Shown piece after piece: positions 55,470 to 63,903 of a DNA stretch of 64,000 bases. The translations under genes and the position numbers were made by a program. The first letter of the stretch is position 1, and every line of letters begins with the position of its first letter. The notes below the pieces were generated by a model. That model was not told the DNA's origin, did no database searches, and saw only the letters and a program-made list of their open reading frames with translations. Origin of the DNA: Paenibacillus sp. An7 (GTDB lineage Bacteria; Bacillota; Bacilli; Paenibacillales; Paenibacillaceae); NCBI RefSeq assembly GCF_009870785.1, contig NZ_WTWX01000002.1:85484-149483 (forward strand). The letters run 5' to 3'.

Positions 55470-55513
55470 ATTCTAACACTCATAATCCCATCATAATTGT
55501 GATTAATATCACA
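55470..55513 (-). promoter_or_regulatory. FNR-type promoter of nreBCA
   Basis: Perfect TGTGA-TTAATA-TCACA (55498-55513) with a TAGAAT -10 (55470-55475) on the minus strand, centres 33 bp apart, i.e. box near -41.5. Not described for staphylococcal nre, so worth noting. Confidence 0.72.
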
Positions 55514-55575
55514 ACGCGTAGGGGTATACATGTAACAATCGCGTTCAATTCCATAAGGGTATCCTGGTTTAGAAT

Positions 55576-55614
55576 AAAAAAGGAACCTCATCTATAATAG
55601 ATAAGATTCCTTTT
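55576..55614 (-). terminator. Terminator of downstream secreted protein gene
   Basis: Minus strand GGAATCTTATCTAT/ATAGATGAGGTTCC stem followed by TTTTTTA, isolating the nre operon from the gene at 55640-56188. Confidence 0.85.
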
Positions 55615-55639
55615 GTGCCCTTATTTTATTTTTAAATAG

Positions 55640-56188
55640 TTAATGTAAAATGTAACCGTCCAGATAATCTTTCATTAGATGATTCGATACACGGAGTGCC
55701 TCCGCTCGATCTGAAGCAGGAACGGAGATCATAAGTCCATCGTCTCCGCTCCAATTCCCCCCTTGGTTACCTTCTGCTGAATATCGATCCATCACCGTAA
55801 TTGTTACCTCACGAAAGGAACGATTCACAAAGATGGTTCCATACAAAAAATGGATAATCCCTTCATCTTCATTATATTGATATAGCATAATCCCACTAAG
55901 GTCTTTTCCCAAATTAATCTCTAGTTGTCTTTGATTCTCCGGAACAGGTATTTCTTCGCCTTCAATTGTGATCGTTCCTACAAATCTTTTATTTCCTGTA
56001 AGGCTTGTATATACGGTGCCATTCATATCTATGGCTATAGACTTTTCCTCTCCAATATGCTCCTCACCTAATCTATACTTTATTCCTTGGGCATGTAAGT
56101 GGGTGGTCTGAGGGTATATGGATATCAGGGTGAAGGCGAGGAAGGCTATACTAATAATAAGGATCGATAAGCCTATTTTTTTCTTCAA
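55640..56188 (-). CDS. Exported hypothetical protein
   Basis: 182 residues from a TTG at 56188, seven bases after AAGGAG; an ATG two codons earlier lies too close to that site. One N-terminal helix (KKKIGLSILIISIAFLAFTLISI) and an extracytoplasmic domain with SIAIDMNGTVYTSLTGNKRFVGTI and a C-terminal LMKDYLDGYILH. No family recognised. Similar in size to neighbouring anchored proteins. Confidence 0.6.
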   Translation of the reverse strand: MKKKIGLSILIISIAFLAFTLISIYPQTTHLHAQGIKYRLGEEHIGEEKSIAIDMNGTVYTSLTGNKRFVGTITIEGEEIPVPENQRQLEINLGKDLSGIMLYQYNEDEGIIHFLYGTIFVNRSFREVTITVMDRYSAEGNQGGNWSGDDGLMISVPASDRAEALRVSNHLMKDYLDGYILH

Positions 56189-56275
56189 TACCATTCTCCT
56201 TAATCCTCTTATTCCGGCCGCATCATAAAGCGGAGTCAATATGGTTCCTTATGAGTGTGCTGGCAAGATCATTAT

Positions 56276-56704
56276 TTAGCGTTTAGAGACTAAATCCCTT
56301 AATTTGTTGGCATGATCCACTGATATTTCATATCCCTGACTTGTATTCTCCTGATTCACCAGTAATCCCTTTACGGTTCGATGTGATCCTAAAGATAGAT
56401 GATAATTTGTAGTTACATCGTTTGAGTAGAAAATGGTCATATTATATTCTGCACTGTAATCCAGTTCTCCCAAATTCTCTACTGCCGTATTCATTGCTTC
56501 TTCAAATAGCTTAATTGATTCCTCATCATTAAAGGATTGATTCTCACACTACACTTCTGATATTGGAGTGTTGCATTCTAGCTCCATAGAGGTAATGGAG
56601 GTAATGGAGGTAATGGCATCCTTCGGCTCGGTCTTCGTACAGCCTGTAATAAACATGAGAACTATTGCGATAGCTACCACGCATCTTATATTAATTAGAC
56701 TCAC
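56276..56704 (-). pseudogene. Lipoprotein gene with in-frame stop
   Basis: Reading from about 56704: a signal (VVAIAIVLMFITGC, lipobox ITGC), a linker with the repeat ITSITSITS, then PISEV followed by TAG, then the same frame continues with CENQSFNDEESIKLFEEAMNTAVENLGELDYSAEYN to the stop at 56276 (RDLVSKR). One amber codon thus splits an otherwise open lipoprotein. The start (GTG at 56704) sits too close to GGAAAGG and is unsure. Family not recognised. Confidence 0.7.
56589..56615. repeat. Three tandem copies of a 9-bp unit
   Basis: GAGGTAATG x3, coding (on the minus strand) for repeated Ile-Thr-Ser in the linker after the lipidated Cys. A short variable-number repeat candidate. Confidence 0.8.
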
Positions 56705-56824
56705 ACCTTTCCGTATCCAGATGAGTAATACAATTATATAACTTACAATCCCAGCTTAACTCTACTTTATTTAACATCGTTACCGATGTGTTGTGTAAAT
56801 GTTCTGATGTATCAAAGTGCGGAA

Positions 56825-56968
56825 TTAATTTTTTAATGATAAACCAATCAGCGCTCCGTGGCTTACAATCAATACTTTTTTGTCAGGATGCCTTTCTGAA
56901 AGATCCATAAAACATCCGACACCTCTTGAAATAATGTCATCATTCGATTCAATACCCGCTATACTTTT
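56825..56968 (-). pseudogene. Histidine phosphatase C-terminal fragment
   Basis: A startless frame reads GIESNDDIISRGVGCFMDLSERHPDKK followed by VLIVSHGALIGLSLKN and TAA. VSHGA is the second catalytic His region of the histidine phosphatase family; the RHG half is gone. It lies directly downstream of the DUF6241 gene. Confidence 0.72.
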
Positions 56969-57541
56969 TTATTTGGTATCCGTTCCCCATATTTTTTCTA
57001 CAAAAGCAGCTTCCTCTTCTGGCGTCATGATCCCTTTTGCTTTACCAATATTCCCATTCTCTAGTTTCCAGAAATAATTATGATCTTTATCGATCTCCGA
57101 AAAATCTCCAGCCTGCCATTTCATCGCGATCTTGAGCATGTTTTCGTATAAATCCCAATCGGTTCCTTTGGTTTCGATGACTTTAATAATCTGTTCGATC
57201 CGTTCAGGAGTCATTTGAATCGAGTTCCATTTATCCGAAGCAACCACTTTCTGATGTGTCATATCATGCATCACTCGAACAACACTTGACTTCATAACAT
57301 ATACATCATCTTTTAAGGCAAGAGCCATTGCTAAATCAATTTCTTCATCCGTATCGGTCGTTTTAATTTCTCCGATCACGCTTAATGACTCGCCGGGTTT
57401 TAATGTCTTTTTGACCGCTCCGACATCTTCTTTTATGGATTGAGTTGTATTGTAATTAACAATATAATAAACAGCTAGGGTGGCTGTTATGACTATAAAT
57501 ACAGATAATATGGAAATGGTAATCTTTTTCTTAGTAGACAT
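56969..57541 (-). CDS. DUF6241 family exported protein
   Basis: 190 residues: N-terminal anchor (KKKITISILSVFIVITATLAVYYIV) and a domain with VVRVMHDMTHQKVVASDKWNSIQMTPERI and FWKLENGNIGKAKGIMTPEEEAAF, characteristic of DUF6241 of Bacillales. Function unknown. Translation starts at ATG after GGAGGGAATTATAG. Confidence 0.75.
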   Translation of the reverse strand: MSTKKKITISILSVFIVITATLAVYYIVNYNTTQSIKEDVGAVKKTLKPGESLSVIGEIKTTDTDEEIDLAMALALKDDVYVMKSSVVRVMHDMTHQKVVASDKWNSIQMTPERIEQIIKVIETKGTDWDLYENMLKIAMKWQAGDFSEIDKDHNYFWKLENGNIGKAKGIMTPEEEAAFVEKIWGTDTK

Positions 57542-57873
57542 CTATAATTCCCTCCATTGCTCGCTTTTGTCCAAATCAAAGTCTATGTCTCACCTGCAGT
57601 AGCTATGGATCGTTAAAATAAATTAATGGCTAAATTCTTATTTTTTAATTCCTCCTATATTTTAAATAATTTTCTAGCTACATTAATACAGACGTTTTCA
57701 ACTAAGGAATGTTTCATGGGAACAAAAAAAGCCCCAGTTTCCCAGGGAATCTAGAGCCTATGAAGGCGATCAACCATCTATTGAAAAATTATTTTTTAGA
57801 TCTGATATACGATCTCTTTCGAAAATCAAACTAATTCGCTTTTTGATGGTTCAAACAATCTAAAAACAGCTGA
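57542..57873. other. Non-coding gap
   Basis: A+T-rich, no supported gene. A short TTCCC-T-GGGAA dyad followed on the minus strand by ACTGGGGCTTTTTTT (57723-57750) may be a weak terminator of minus-strand transcription. Confidence 0.35.
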
Positions 57874-58086
57874 AATTTCGGTTTTAATGATTTTGATGAT
57901 TTAAGTAGCGCTAACTGCACTATATCTATTGATCAAGAACTTAAGCCCGATGGAGATTATCTTGTTGGCGAGGGTGGCACTGGTGAACTCCTTATTAAAG
58001 GAACAAAATCAACCCAACCCTCACTGGCTAAAGTAAAGGACATCGAAAAAGTCATGAAACTCAGCCAGTGTAGGATGATTGCCTGA
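57874..58086 (+). pseudogene. Plus-strand coding remnant
   Basis: A startless 70-codon frame bounded by TGA on both sides: NFGFNDFDDLSSANCTISIDQ, ELKPDGDYLVGEGGTGELLIKGTK, ending KVMKLSQCRMIA. Composition looks protein-like (Gly/Asp/Lys-rich, beta type), but no family is recognised. Probably the 3' end of a lost gene. Confidence 0.35.
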
Positions 58087-58127
58087 TTCGTCTCCTACAA
58101 ATCCTTCTTATTCAAAGTTAACCTAAC

Positions 58128-58418
58128 TTACTTTCTTTTTTTACGACGGAAAAGCGAAATTCCTCCGAAACCACTGATAACAGCGATGTAAAAGCCAAAA
58201 TCATACCACCATCCTGTGTTATAGATTTCATATAATCTGATGTTATCGCTGAATAAACCGAGTATTAATGAGATCGGAGCGATCCATCCATGCCATACTC
58301 CACTAAAAAATCCCGCAAGATCCTGAGCATTCTTTGCTCCATCCCCAGGCACACACCCCGTCAAAAGAGCTATGATGCTAAATAACATCGCCATAAAGAG
58401 AAAATGTCTTGTTTTCAT
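58128..58418 (-). CDS. Small conserved membrane lipoprotein
   Basis: 96 residues from the ATG at 58418 (AAGG eight bases upstream). Lipobox LLTGC is followed by VPGDG, then GFFSGVWHGWIAPISLILGLF and GWWYDFGFYIAVISGFGGISLFRRKK, a pattern I recall from small Firmicute proteins of unknown function. Two additional helices would place it in the membrane, so the Cys may or may not be lipidated. Confidence 0.7.
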   Translation of the reverse strand: MKTRHFLFMAMLFSIIALLTGCVPGDGAKNAQDLAGFFSGVWHGWIAPISLILGLFSDNIRLYEIYNTGWWYDFGFYIAVISGFGGISLFRRKKRK

Positions 58419-58624
58419 ATTCATCACCTTCTTTCTGATTATTAAATTCTACCCTCAATCTATGTAAGTGTTATATAGTCTATGATGTTTTGGTACTATA
58501 TATTATTCCATAATTATACATATTATATCCTTGTGACGATAGCCATTTAAGCAAGCAATACGTTAGATTATAGTAATCTCATACACTACTATTTACTAAT
58601 AATATGTAAATCAAAAATTTCTAC

Positions 58625-58653
58625 TTACACTTTTTCAATGACTGTGATATGAT
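58625..58653 (+). promoter_or_regulatory. satP promoter
   Basis: TTACAC (58625-58630), 17-bp spacer, TATGAT (58648-58653). A TGTGATATGATTTCCA half-site overlaps the -10 but lacks the second FNR arm. Confidence 0.55.
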
Positions 58654-58723
58654 TTCCAAGGCTAATCAGAATGGTGACCCCACTGATTGGCCTATTTCAC
58701 ATGTATATTTACTGGAGGCAACT

Positions 58724-59338
58724 ATGACATCACAAGAAAAACAATCAGTACAAATCGTTACAGCAGATCCAAGCGGAATTGGCCTATTTGGCTTAGCAAT
58801 CGTAACGCTTGTCGCATCTTCACAGAAGCTTGGTCTCACAACAGGACTAAGTTACGTAATTCCTTGGGCTATTTTCCTTGGTGCAATCGCCCAGATCTTC
58901 GCTGCTGTTCAAGACGCAAAACATAATAATACGTTTGGGATGACGGCATTCGGTGCCTATGGCTTCTTCTGGCTCGGAGTAGCGAGCAGCTGGTTAATGA
59001 AAATGGGCGCATTTGGTCCGATTTTGGCCGCTGATATAGATGGGAAACAGCTTGGCTTCGCTTTTCTAGGTTATTTGATATTCACACTATTCATGACGAT
59101 CGGTGCTATGGAAACCAATAAAGTACTGTTCATTATATTTGTGTTAATTGATTTTCTTTTCTTAGGATTAACACTCGACGCATTTGGAGTTGCACCTCAT
59201 GTGTTCCATACCATGGCAGCCTATGCGGAAATGAGTATTGCTATCGTGTCCCTATATGGTTGTGGCGCATCTGTTCTTAACGCACATTTCGGACGCCGTT
59301 TCCTTCCGATTGGCGCGCCATTCGGCATTTTTAAATAA
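58724..59338 (+). CDS. satP: Acetate/succinate transporter (SatP/YaaH, GPR1-FUN34 family)
   Basis: 204 residues from the ATG at 58724 (GGAGG five bases upstream), six helices. ADPSGIGLFGLAIVTLVAS corresponds to the NPAPLGL signature in altered form, and GAYGFFWLGVASSW to the central conserved helix. Members move acetate or succinate with protons. Monocistronic with its own promoter and terminator. Confidence 0.85.
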   Translation: MTSQEKQSVQIVTADPSGIGLFGLAIVTLVASSQKLGLTTGLSYVIPWAIFLGAIAQIFAAVQDAKHNNTFGMTAFGAYGFFWLGVASSWLMKMGAFGPILAADIDGKQLGFAFLGYLIFTLFMTIGAMETNKVLFIIFVLIDFLFLGLTLDAFGVAPHVFHTMAAYAEMSIAIVSLYGCGASVLNAHFGRRFLPIGAPFGIFK

Positions 59339-59365
59339 ATTGCTGTCTAGGTAACTAGATAATAC

Positions 59366-59412
59366 AAAAAGCTCTGATAGATCAATCTTTTGATCTTATC
59401 AGGGCTTTTTTT
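59366..59412 (+). terminator. satP terminator
   Basis: AAAAAGCTCTGATAGATCAA-TCT-TTGATCTTATCAGGGCTTTTTTT; strong stem and T-run. Confidence 0.92.
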
Positions 59413-59521
59413 CACTGATTCAAAAACTATTTATTGTATAACCGTTTTGTACCAACGAGAGATAATAAGTTACAAGTATAATAATGAATATATTTTCCAT
59501 TATCGAAAGGAGTGATGTGAT

Positions 59522-59572
59522 ATGAAGAAGATCCTTACTGTGGTGGTTGTTAAGGAGAAAACACATTTATAG
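59522..59572 (+). CDS. Putative 16-aa leader peptide
   Basis: AAAGGAG (59506-59512) nine bases before an ATG opens MKKILTVVVVKEKTHL and a TAG directly in front of a perfect palindrome. The small size, own ribosome binding site and position before the acetyltransferase gene fit a regulatory leader peptide, though a chance ORF cannot be excluded. TATAAT (59477-59482) may be the -10. Confidence 0.45.
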   Translation: MKKILTVVVVKEKTHL

Positions 59573-59615
59573 TCACAGAGGAATTCCTCTGTGATATCAA
59601 AACTACGGAGGAATT
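59573..59615 (+). promoter_or_regulatory. Palindrome able to pair with the acetyltransferase RBS
   Basis: A perfect 22-bp palindrome (59573-59594; centre AGAGGAATTCCTCT). Its 3' arm contains AATTCCTC, which is also complementary to GAGGAATT (59608-59615), the ribosome binding site of the next gene. Two mutually exclusive folds are therefore possible. Confidence 0.6.
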
Positions 59616-59618
59616 TAT

Positions 59619-60065
59619 GTGAGTATTGAGCTAAAACCAGTATCAATTGACAACTGGTACGACTGTACCAAGTTACATGTAAAGCAAGAACAAATTAGCG
59701 TTTTTCCTGCCCCTATTGTTTACTGGATTGCAGAATCTAAATATGTTGATGATTTTGAGCTGCGAAGGGTATATTCCGGGGCATTACTAGTCGGATTTAT
59801 TGTTTTTTGTAAAAGCCCTGATGAGGATGGTAACCACTGGATACCTGCGCTTATGATTGATCAGAATCATCAAGGCAATGGTTATGCCAAAGCAGCAATG
59901 AAAAAGTTGATTCATCTTATGAAGCAAAATGGCTGTAAGAAATTAATGATCGGACACAGACCCGATAACTTTATTGCTGGGAACCTTTATGAATCTTTAG
60001 GTTTCCAAAGGGCTAGCGAAGACATAATTGACGGTGAGATCATTCGTTTTCTACAGCTTAATTAA
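59619..60065 (+). CDS. GNAT acetyltransferase (BltD/spermidine acetyltransferase-like)
   Basis: 148 residues from a GTG at 59619 (GGAGGAA five bases upstream). ELKPVSIDNWYDCTKLHVKQEQ is like the N-terminus of Bacillus BltD-type polyamine acetyltransferases; ALMIDQNHQGNGYAKAAMKKLI is motif A; AGNLYESLGFQ the C-terminal motif. Preceded by a leader peptide and palindrome that may set its translation. A polyamine substrate is inferred from overall similarity only. Confidence 0.82.
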   Translation: MSIELKPVSIDNWYDCTKLHVKQEQISVFPAPIVYWIAESKYVDDFELRRVYSGALLVGFIVFCKSPDEDGNHWIPALMIDQNHQGNGYAKAAMKKLIHLMKQNGCKKLMIGHRPDNFIAGNLYESLGFQRASEDIIDGEIIRFLQLN

Positions 60066-60085
60066 ACGGTATGGGGTGCGATAAC

Positions 60086-60120
60086 AAAAGACAGGAGCCG
60101 GATTTCGGCTACTGTCTTCA
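60086..60120. terminator. Terminator between converging genes
   Basis: AAGACAGGAGCCG-GATTT-CGGCTACTGTCTT stem; T-rich tail is better on the minus strand (TCTTTTGTT). Confidence 0.7.
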
Positions 60121-60141
60121 ACTAATGTGCTCTAAAACTGA

Positions 60142-60765
60142 CTATTCATTTTCGCTAACGATACGTTTGATTTCTTCTTTAAATGAAATTAAATCTTGTC
60201 CAGCTACCATCGCTTTGGTTTTCTCTTGTTGATTTACAGAGAATACTTGATCGCCTTGAATTTCATATTTCCCCTGATACTCGCCAGCCACATAATAGAG
60301 TGGTCCGACCTCAGCCTTCTGTCCTGCCTTTAAAAATAATATGTATCTTTCATCTGGCTTCATAAGTGGGTTATCTCGCTGAATAGTAAGATCACCCGTT
60401 TTTTCCCTTGCCTCTTCCACACCAACTTGTTTTAGAATAATTTCCTTCTCTTCACCATTGCCTTTTAACAGGTCTATAATCGCAGCATTATACAACGTAG
60501 AATCTTTTTCCGCATCTTCGCTATGGATATCTATTATCTTAACTTCAGCAATTACATCTGAGGCTGCTTCGAGTTCTTCTAAGCTTTCATATGAATATGC
60601 CAAGCTGCCTGAAGAACCTCCAAAAACAGCCTGAGAATTAGGATCGCTTCTTGTTATGGATATTTGTTCAGTTGCCGAAACATTTTTTTCTCGAGGAGCG
60701 GAAGAACATCCTGCAAGAAATACAACCGTTACGATCGAACCAACAATTACCTTCACATTTTTCAA
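60142..60765 (-). CDS. Lipoprotein, unknown function
   Basis: 207 residues from a TTG at 60765, with GAGGAG six bases upstream; an ATG two codons earlier touches the ribosome binding site. Signal peptide with lipobox FLAGC, then a Ser-rich linker and a domain with YESLEELEAASDVIAEVKIIDI, NAAIIDLLKG and PDERYILFLKAGQ. The D-V-I-A-E-V-K pattern resembles small surface beta-barrel lipoproteins of Bacillales. No proven role. Confidence 0.72.
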   Translation of the reverse strand: MKNVKVIVGSIVTVVFLAGCSSAPREKNVSATEQISITRSDPNSQAVFGGSSGSLAYSYESLEELEAASDVIAEVKIIDIHSEDAEKDSTLYNAAIIDLLKGNGEEKEIILKQVGVEEAREKTGDLTIQRDNPLMKPDERYILFLKAGQKAEVGPLYYVAGEYQGKYEIQGDQVFSVNQQEKTKAMVAGQDLISFKEEIKRIVSENE

Positions 60766-60952
60766 TTCCATCTCCTCACTTTCATAATTCTAAACGGTTC
60801 ATCCTTGAAAAAGGTTGTCATAATTCAATAATCAACAACCTCGAGCCTCTCAGCAAACAGAAACTCCGCAATTACTAAATCTTCTTGAACCTGACCAATT
60901 AATCTCACGGATTTAGCCTCCATAAACTTAGATTGAGCATTTTTTCTCTGCA

Positions 60953-61327
60953 TTACTCATTAATCAGTTCTTGAAGTCTTAATAAGATATCAGTAACATG
61001 TCCTTTTAGTATCACATCAATAAAAAGACCCTCATTAAACCGATCCCCTCGAATATAACTAGTCATTAATTTCCTAAGGGTTTCTAAATCTGCATTCCTA
61101 ATTTTATCTTGTACATTATTATTCACACTTTTAAATTCATCATTTTCAGTGATCCACTGAACCCAATCAAAAACGAGTAGAAATTTGGTATCATATAGTT
61201 CTTTTCTAAATTGACTTACTTCTGGGCTTTCTATCCTCCAACCCTTGCTCTCAGTAAAAAAGACACTACGGTCATTCTGAAAGAACTCAAGATAGTTTGT
61301 TAATCTCTTTATTTGTAATACATCCAT
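60953..61327 (-). CDS. DUF6508-like protein
   Basis: 124 residues, cytoplasmic. LTNYLEFFQND at the start and LRKLMTSYIRGDRFNEGLFIDVILKGHVTDILLRL at the end resemble DUF6508, a family of small hypothetical proteins. No function known. No clear partner gene. Confidence 0.6.
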   Translation of the reverse strand: MDVLQIKRLTNYLEFFQNDRSVFFTESKGWRIESPEVSQFRKELYDTKFLLVFDWVQWITENDEFKSVNNNVQDKIRNADLETLRKLMTSYIRGDRFNEGLFIDVILKGHVTDILLRLQELINE

Positions 61328-61509
61328 TTTCGAACTACCTGCTCCATTCTATAAATAAAATTTGATTTACTAAAGAGTGCGTACATCACAGCATTAAACA
61401 ACGAAAACAGTGGAGATTTTAAACATGATTGCTTATCTAAGCACTATTGTTTAAACTTAACACCGAATAGATAATTTAACACTATTTGGAAAAGGGTTAG
61501 GAGTGGATT

Positions 61510-61902
61510 ATGGAAAAATTTAAGAAAGAATTTATCCTTAATACTTTTATCATATCGATGGTTCTGGCTTTGATTTCAAGCTGGATTGGAGCAAAAATAG
61601 TTGTAAACCATTCAGTATTAAGCAATAGAGACGATTGGGCTGTACCCTTTTTTGTTCTTTTCCTTATCTTATATGCCTTTAATCTTGCGATGAGTATCGT
61701 TAACTATGTAATTGCGATAATGGTTGGCAACTTCATTTTACGTTTGTTCATATTTAATATCTTAGGTTTAATCATTGCTGTCATCGCTTGGGTTTCCAAA
61801 GGTGAGAGTATTTATTTAGCAACTTTCATTTATTCAACTTTTATTGTATTTTCTATTGTGGCTTTAGTGATCAACCAGTCAAATGGTAACCCTCAAAAGT
61901 AA
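61510..61902 (+). CDS. Four-helix membrane protein, unknown
   Basis: 130 residues, four hydrophobic helices with few charges between them; unrecognised. AGGAG six bases before the ATG and a strong terminator after it show a single-gene unit. Confidence 0.6.
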   Translation: MEKFKKEFILNTFIISMVLALISSWIGAKIVVNHSVLSNRDDWAVPFFVLFLILYAFNLAMSIVNYVIAIMVGNFILRLFIFNILGLIIAVIAWVSKGESIYLATFIYSTFIVFSIVALVINQSNGNPQK

Positions 61903-61914
61903 CAAGCAGCATAT

Positions 61915-61951
61915 AAAAGGAGTTCTAGAGAATTTCTAGAACTCCTTTTTG
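61915..61951. terminator. Rho-independent terminator
   Basis: AAAAGGAGTTCTAGA-GAATT-TCTAGAACTCCTTTTT, perfect 15-bp stem. Confidence 0.92.
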
Positions 61952-62061
61952 TGAATTGCTTATTTACTTATCATGATTTTACGTATCTGTATCTATCCAC
62001 TTGTTCGAAAAATATTGCTGTACGATCTCATGTAAATACGAGTTAAGTTTGCTCGGCACCT

Positions 62062-62223
62062 TTATTTTTTGCTCTTCTTTGATGCAATCCAGAAGACGAG
62101 TATCACAATGGGGATAAAGATAAACCATGGAATATTGATCGTGCTTTGTGTGATTAACGCGAGAAGCATCAATCCGATGACACCTATAATAAGCCAGAGA
62201 CACCCTCTACCCAGCGTTTCCAC
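62062..62223 (-). CDS. Small two-helix membrane protein (53 aa)
   Basis: Starts at a GTG (62223) ten bases after GGAGG; reading from an earlier TTG would translate the ribosome binding site. Two helices (CLWLIIGVIGLMLLALIT and IPWFIFIPIVILVFWIA) and a Lys-rich tail (SKKSKK). No family recognised. Confidence 0.55.
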   Translation of the reverse strand: METLGRGCLWLIIGVIGLMLLALITQSTINIPWFIFIPIVILVFWIASKKSKK

Positions 62224-62420
62224 GCGTGTAATTCCTCCCTCCAATAATGGGATTGCAATTTCTAGATCAACTACAATAACTGTATGTCTTTAATGAGGTT
62301 CACATACCAAGAATACAGGGACCTTTATGGACTTGGTCGACTTGGTTATGATCAATATTCTCCACGCATCAACTATCAAAATAGATGGTTGGAGGTTTCA
62401 TTAAAAATTTATGTAAATCT

Positions 62421-63389
62421 TTATTCATCCCAATCCCAATCTTGATTATAGAATACAAGATTTGAAGTTGGTACAGCAGGAAATGGAAAAAGTCGAAAAC
62501 CACGTTCGTTTGCTTCCCTCGAATATAAGAATAGAGAATTCGAAGAATCAGCATAATAATTTTCATGACATGTACCTTTTTGAAAATGATGCTGCTGTAT
62601 ATCTTTCTTCTCGAGATCAGTAGATAGGATTGCACTATAACACTCACATTGTTCATTACTAGTAATCACTTGAAAGAAAATCCTTTGATTTAAATATAAC
62701 GGCTTTTCTACATCCTTTACACTGTAGGATTCCTTACTTCCCTCTATTAATGTTGATAATTCACTACACCGATATCTAAACTCAGGGAATTTCAAAAGAG
62801 ATTTAGCATCTTTCAAAAAGATAGAAATTTTACCGTTTTCAACATCAAGCATCTTTATTCCATTCAAGTTGCTGTACAAAATAGTTCGATCATCAAGCCA
62901 ACAGTAGGATCTGCAGGATACTTTAAAATGTTCAGATTCATTTGTTGACCTATTATAAAGACAAATTCGTTGTGAATCAGACTTCCACCGCAAATATGCT
63001 AATTTTTCTTTCGAGGGACTTATGGATAAATGAATTGGTGCGTATGAAACTCTACTAAATTTATGGATAGGCTCAATCTGACTTGTTGAAATCGTAATCC
63101 GAGAGATATGATTCCCCGTATTTATTAATAAAAGGTCATGGCTCAACCAGACAAGATCTGTTCCATTTATTCCTTCAATTATCGTATTACCATCCTCGGA
63201 GTTATCAAGCCCTATGATCTCTAGGACACTTTCCCCATTAAGCAATATTCCTGAAATTGCGACTTTTATTTCATCTTCATCTAAAGCAAGTCCATCAATC
63301 TGACTAAATTTACTTATATCAAATGTCTGCAAAACAGTACCATTGCTAATTATCATTTTTTTATCCGCAGTTATCTTATATTGAAACAT
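62421..63389 (-). CDS. Beta-propeller-like hypothetical protein
   Basis: 322 residues from the ATG at 63389 (AGAGAGGT five bases upstream); an open frame continues upstream without a ribosome binding site. Repeating blocks of ~45 residues with hydrophobic-x-W/L-D pattern (LVWLSHDLLLI, LSISPSKEKLAYLRW, CWLDDRTILYS) suggest a WD40-like beta propeller. No signal peptide. Function unknown. Confidence 0.55.
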   Translation of the reverse strand: MFQYKITADKKMIISNGTVLQTFDISKFSQIDGLALDEDEIKVAISGILLNGESVLEIIGLDNSEDGNTIIEGINGTDLVWLSHDLLLINTGNHISRITISTSQIEPIHKFSRVSYAPIHLSISPSKEKLAYLRWKSDSQRICLYNRSTNESEHFKVSCRSYCWLDDRTILYSNLNGIKMLDVENGKISIFLKDAKSLLKFPEFRYRCSELSTLIEGSKESYSVKDVEKPLYLNQRIFFQVITSNEQCECYSAILSTDLEKKDIQQHHFQKGTCHENYYADSSNSLFLYSREANERGFRLFPFPAVPTSNLVFYNQDWDWDE

Positions 63390-63573
63390 AAGTGACCTCT
63401 CTCTTTGTTTTGCTATGCGAGGATTTTCGATAACGTTCAGGTATTCACGAATTCCCCAGGAAGTTGTCACTGAATCTACTACATGCCAAAATCCTCTTCT
63501 TATCATCCTGTTTGAATAGTATGAAACTTGTATGTGATGAGATATGTAATGAGAACTCATTGACCTTTTCAAG

Positions 63574-63903
63574 TTAACCCCAAAACAATCCATTATGCCC
63601 TTCATCCACGATCTTTAACTGTGTTTCAAAATCTTCATTTGGTTCTATATCATCTATAAAATGCCATTTCCCTTTACTGTCTTGCCAGTATACTTTCCAT
63701 TCCTTTTCATCTAATCTAAACTGAGCTATTGGCATCTGCACCCATTGATCACTTTTGTAGCCCTGTCTTTCTTCTATTAATGTCACATGTTTTCCTCTGA
63801 TCTTATAACTGATTTTAATCTGGTCTTTCACGTGTTCTGGTACTGCATTTTCAGTGTACTTGTCCATGATCTTCTGAATTCGTTTCTTCGTAAAATCATC
63901 CAT
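63574..63903 (-). CDS. DUF3024 family protein
   Basis: 109 residues from the ATG at 63903 (AGGAGAG nine bases upstream). FTKKRIQKIMDKYTENAVPEHVKDQIKISYKIRGKHVTLIEER followed by PIAQFRLDEKEWKVYWQDSKGKWHFID is the DUF3024 pattern. Function unknown. 184 bp separate it from the propeller gene downstream; nothing recognisable lies there or in the last 97 bases of the window. Confidence 0.82.
   Translation of the reverse strand: MDDFTKKRIQKIMDKYTENAVPEHVKDQIKISYKIRGKHVTLIEERQGYKSDQWVQMPIAQFRLDEKEWKVYWQDSKGKWHFIDDIEPNEDFETQLKIVDEGHNGLFWG

Noticed and set aside
56969-57541. Possibility that the histidine phosphatase tail belongs to the DUF6241 gene by read-through
   Set aside because: Same frame after a TAA, but the sequences belong to unrelated families; more likely a separate remnant.
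61979-62059. 26-codon frame (GTG start after AAAGG) following the 53-aa membrane gene, ending SNKWIDTDT
   Set aside because: Too short, no family, and the ribosome binding site overlaps the previous stop; it could be real, but support is thin.
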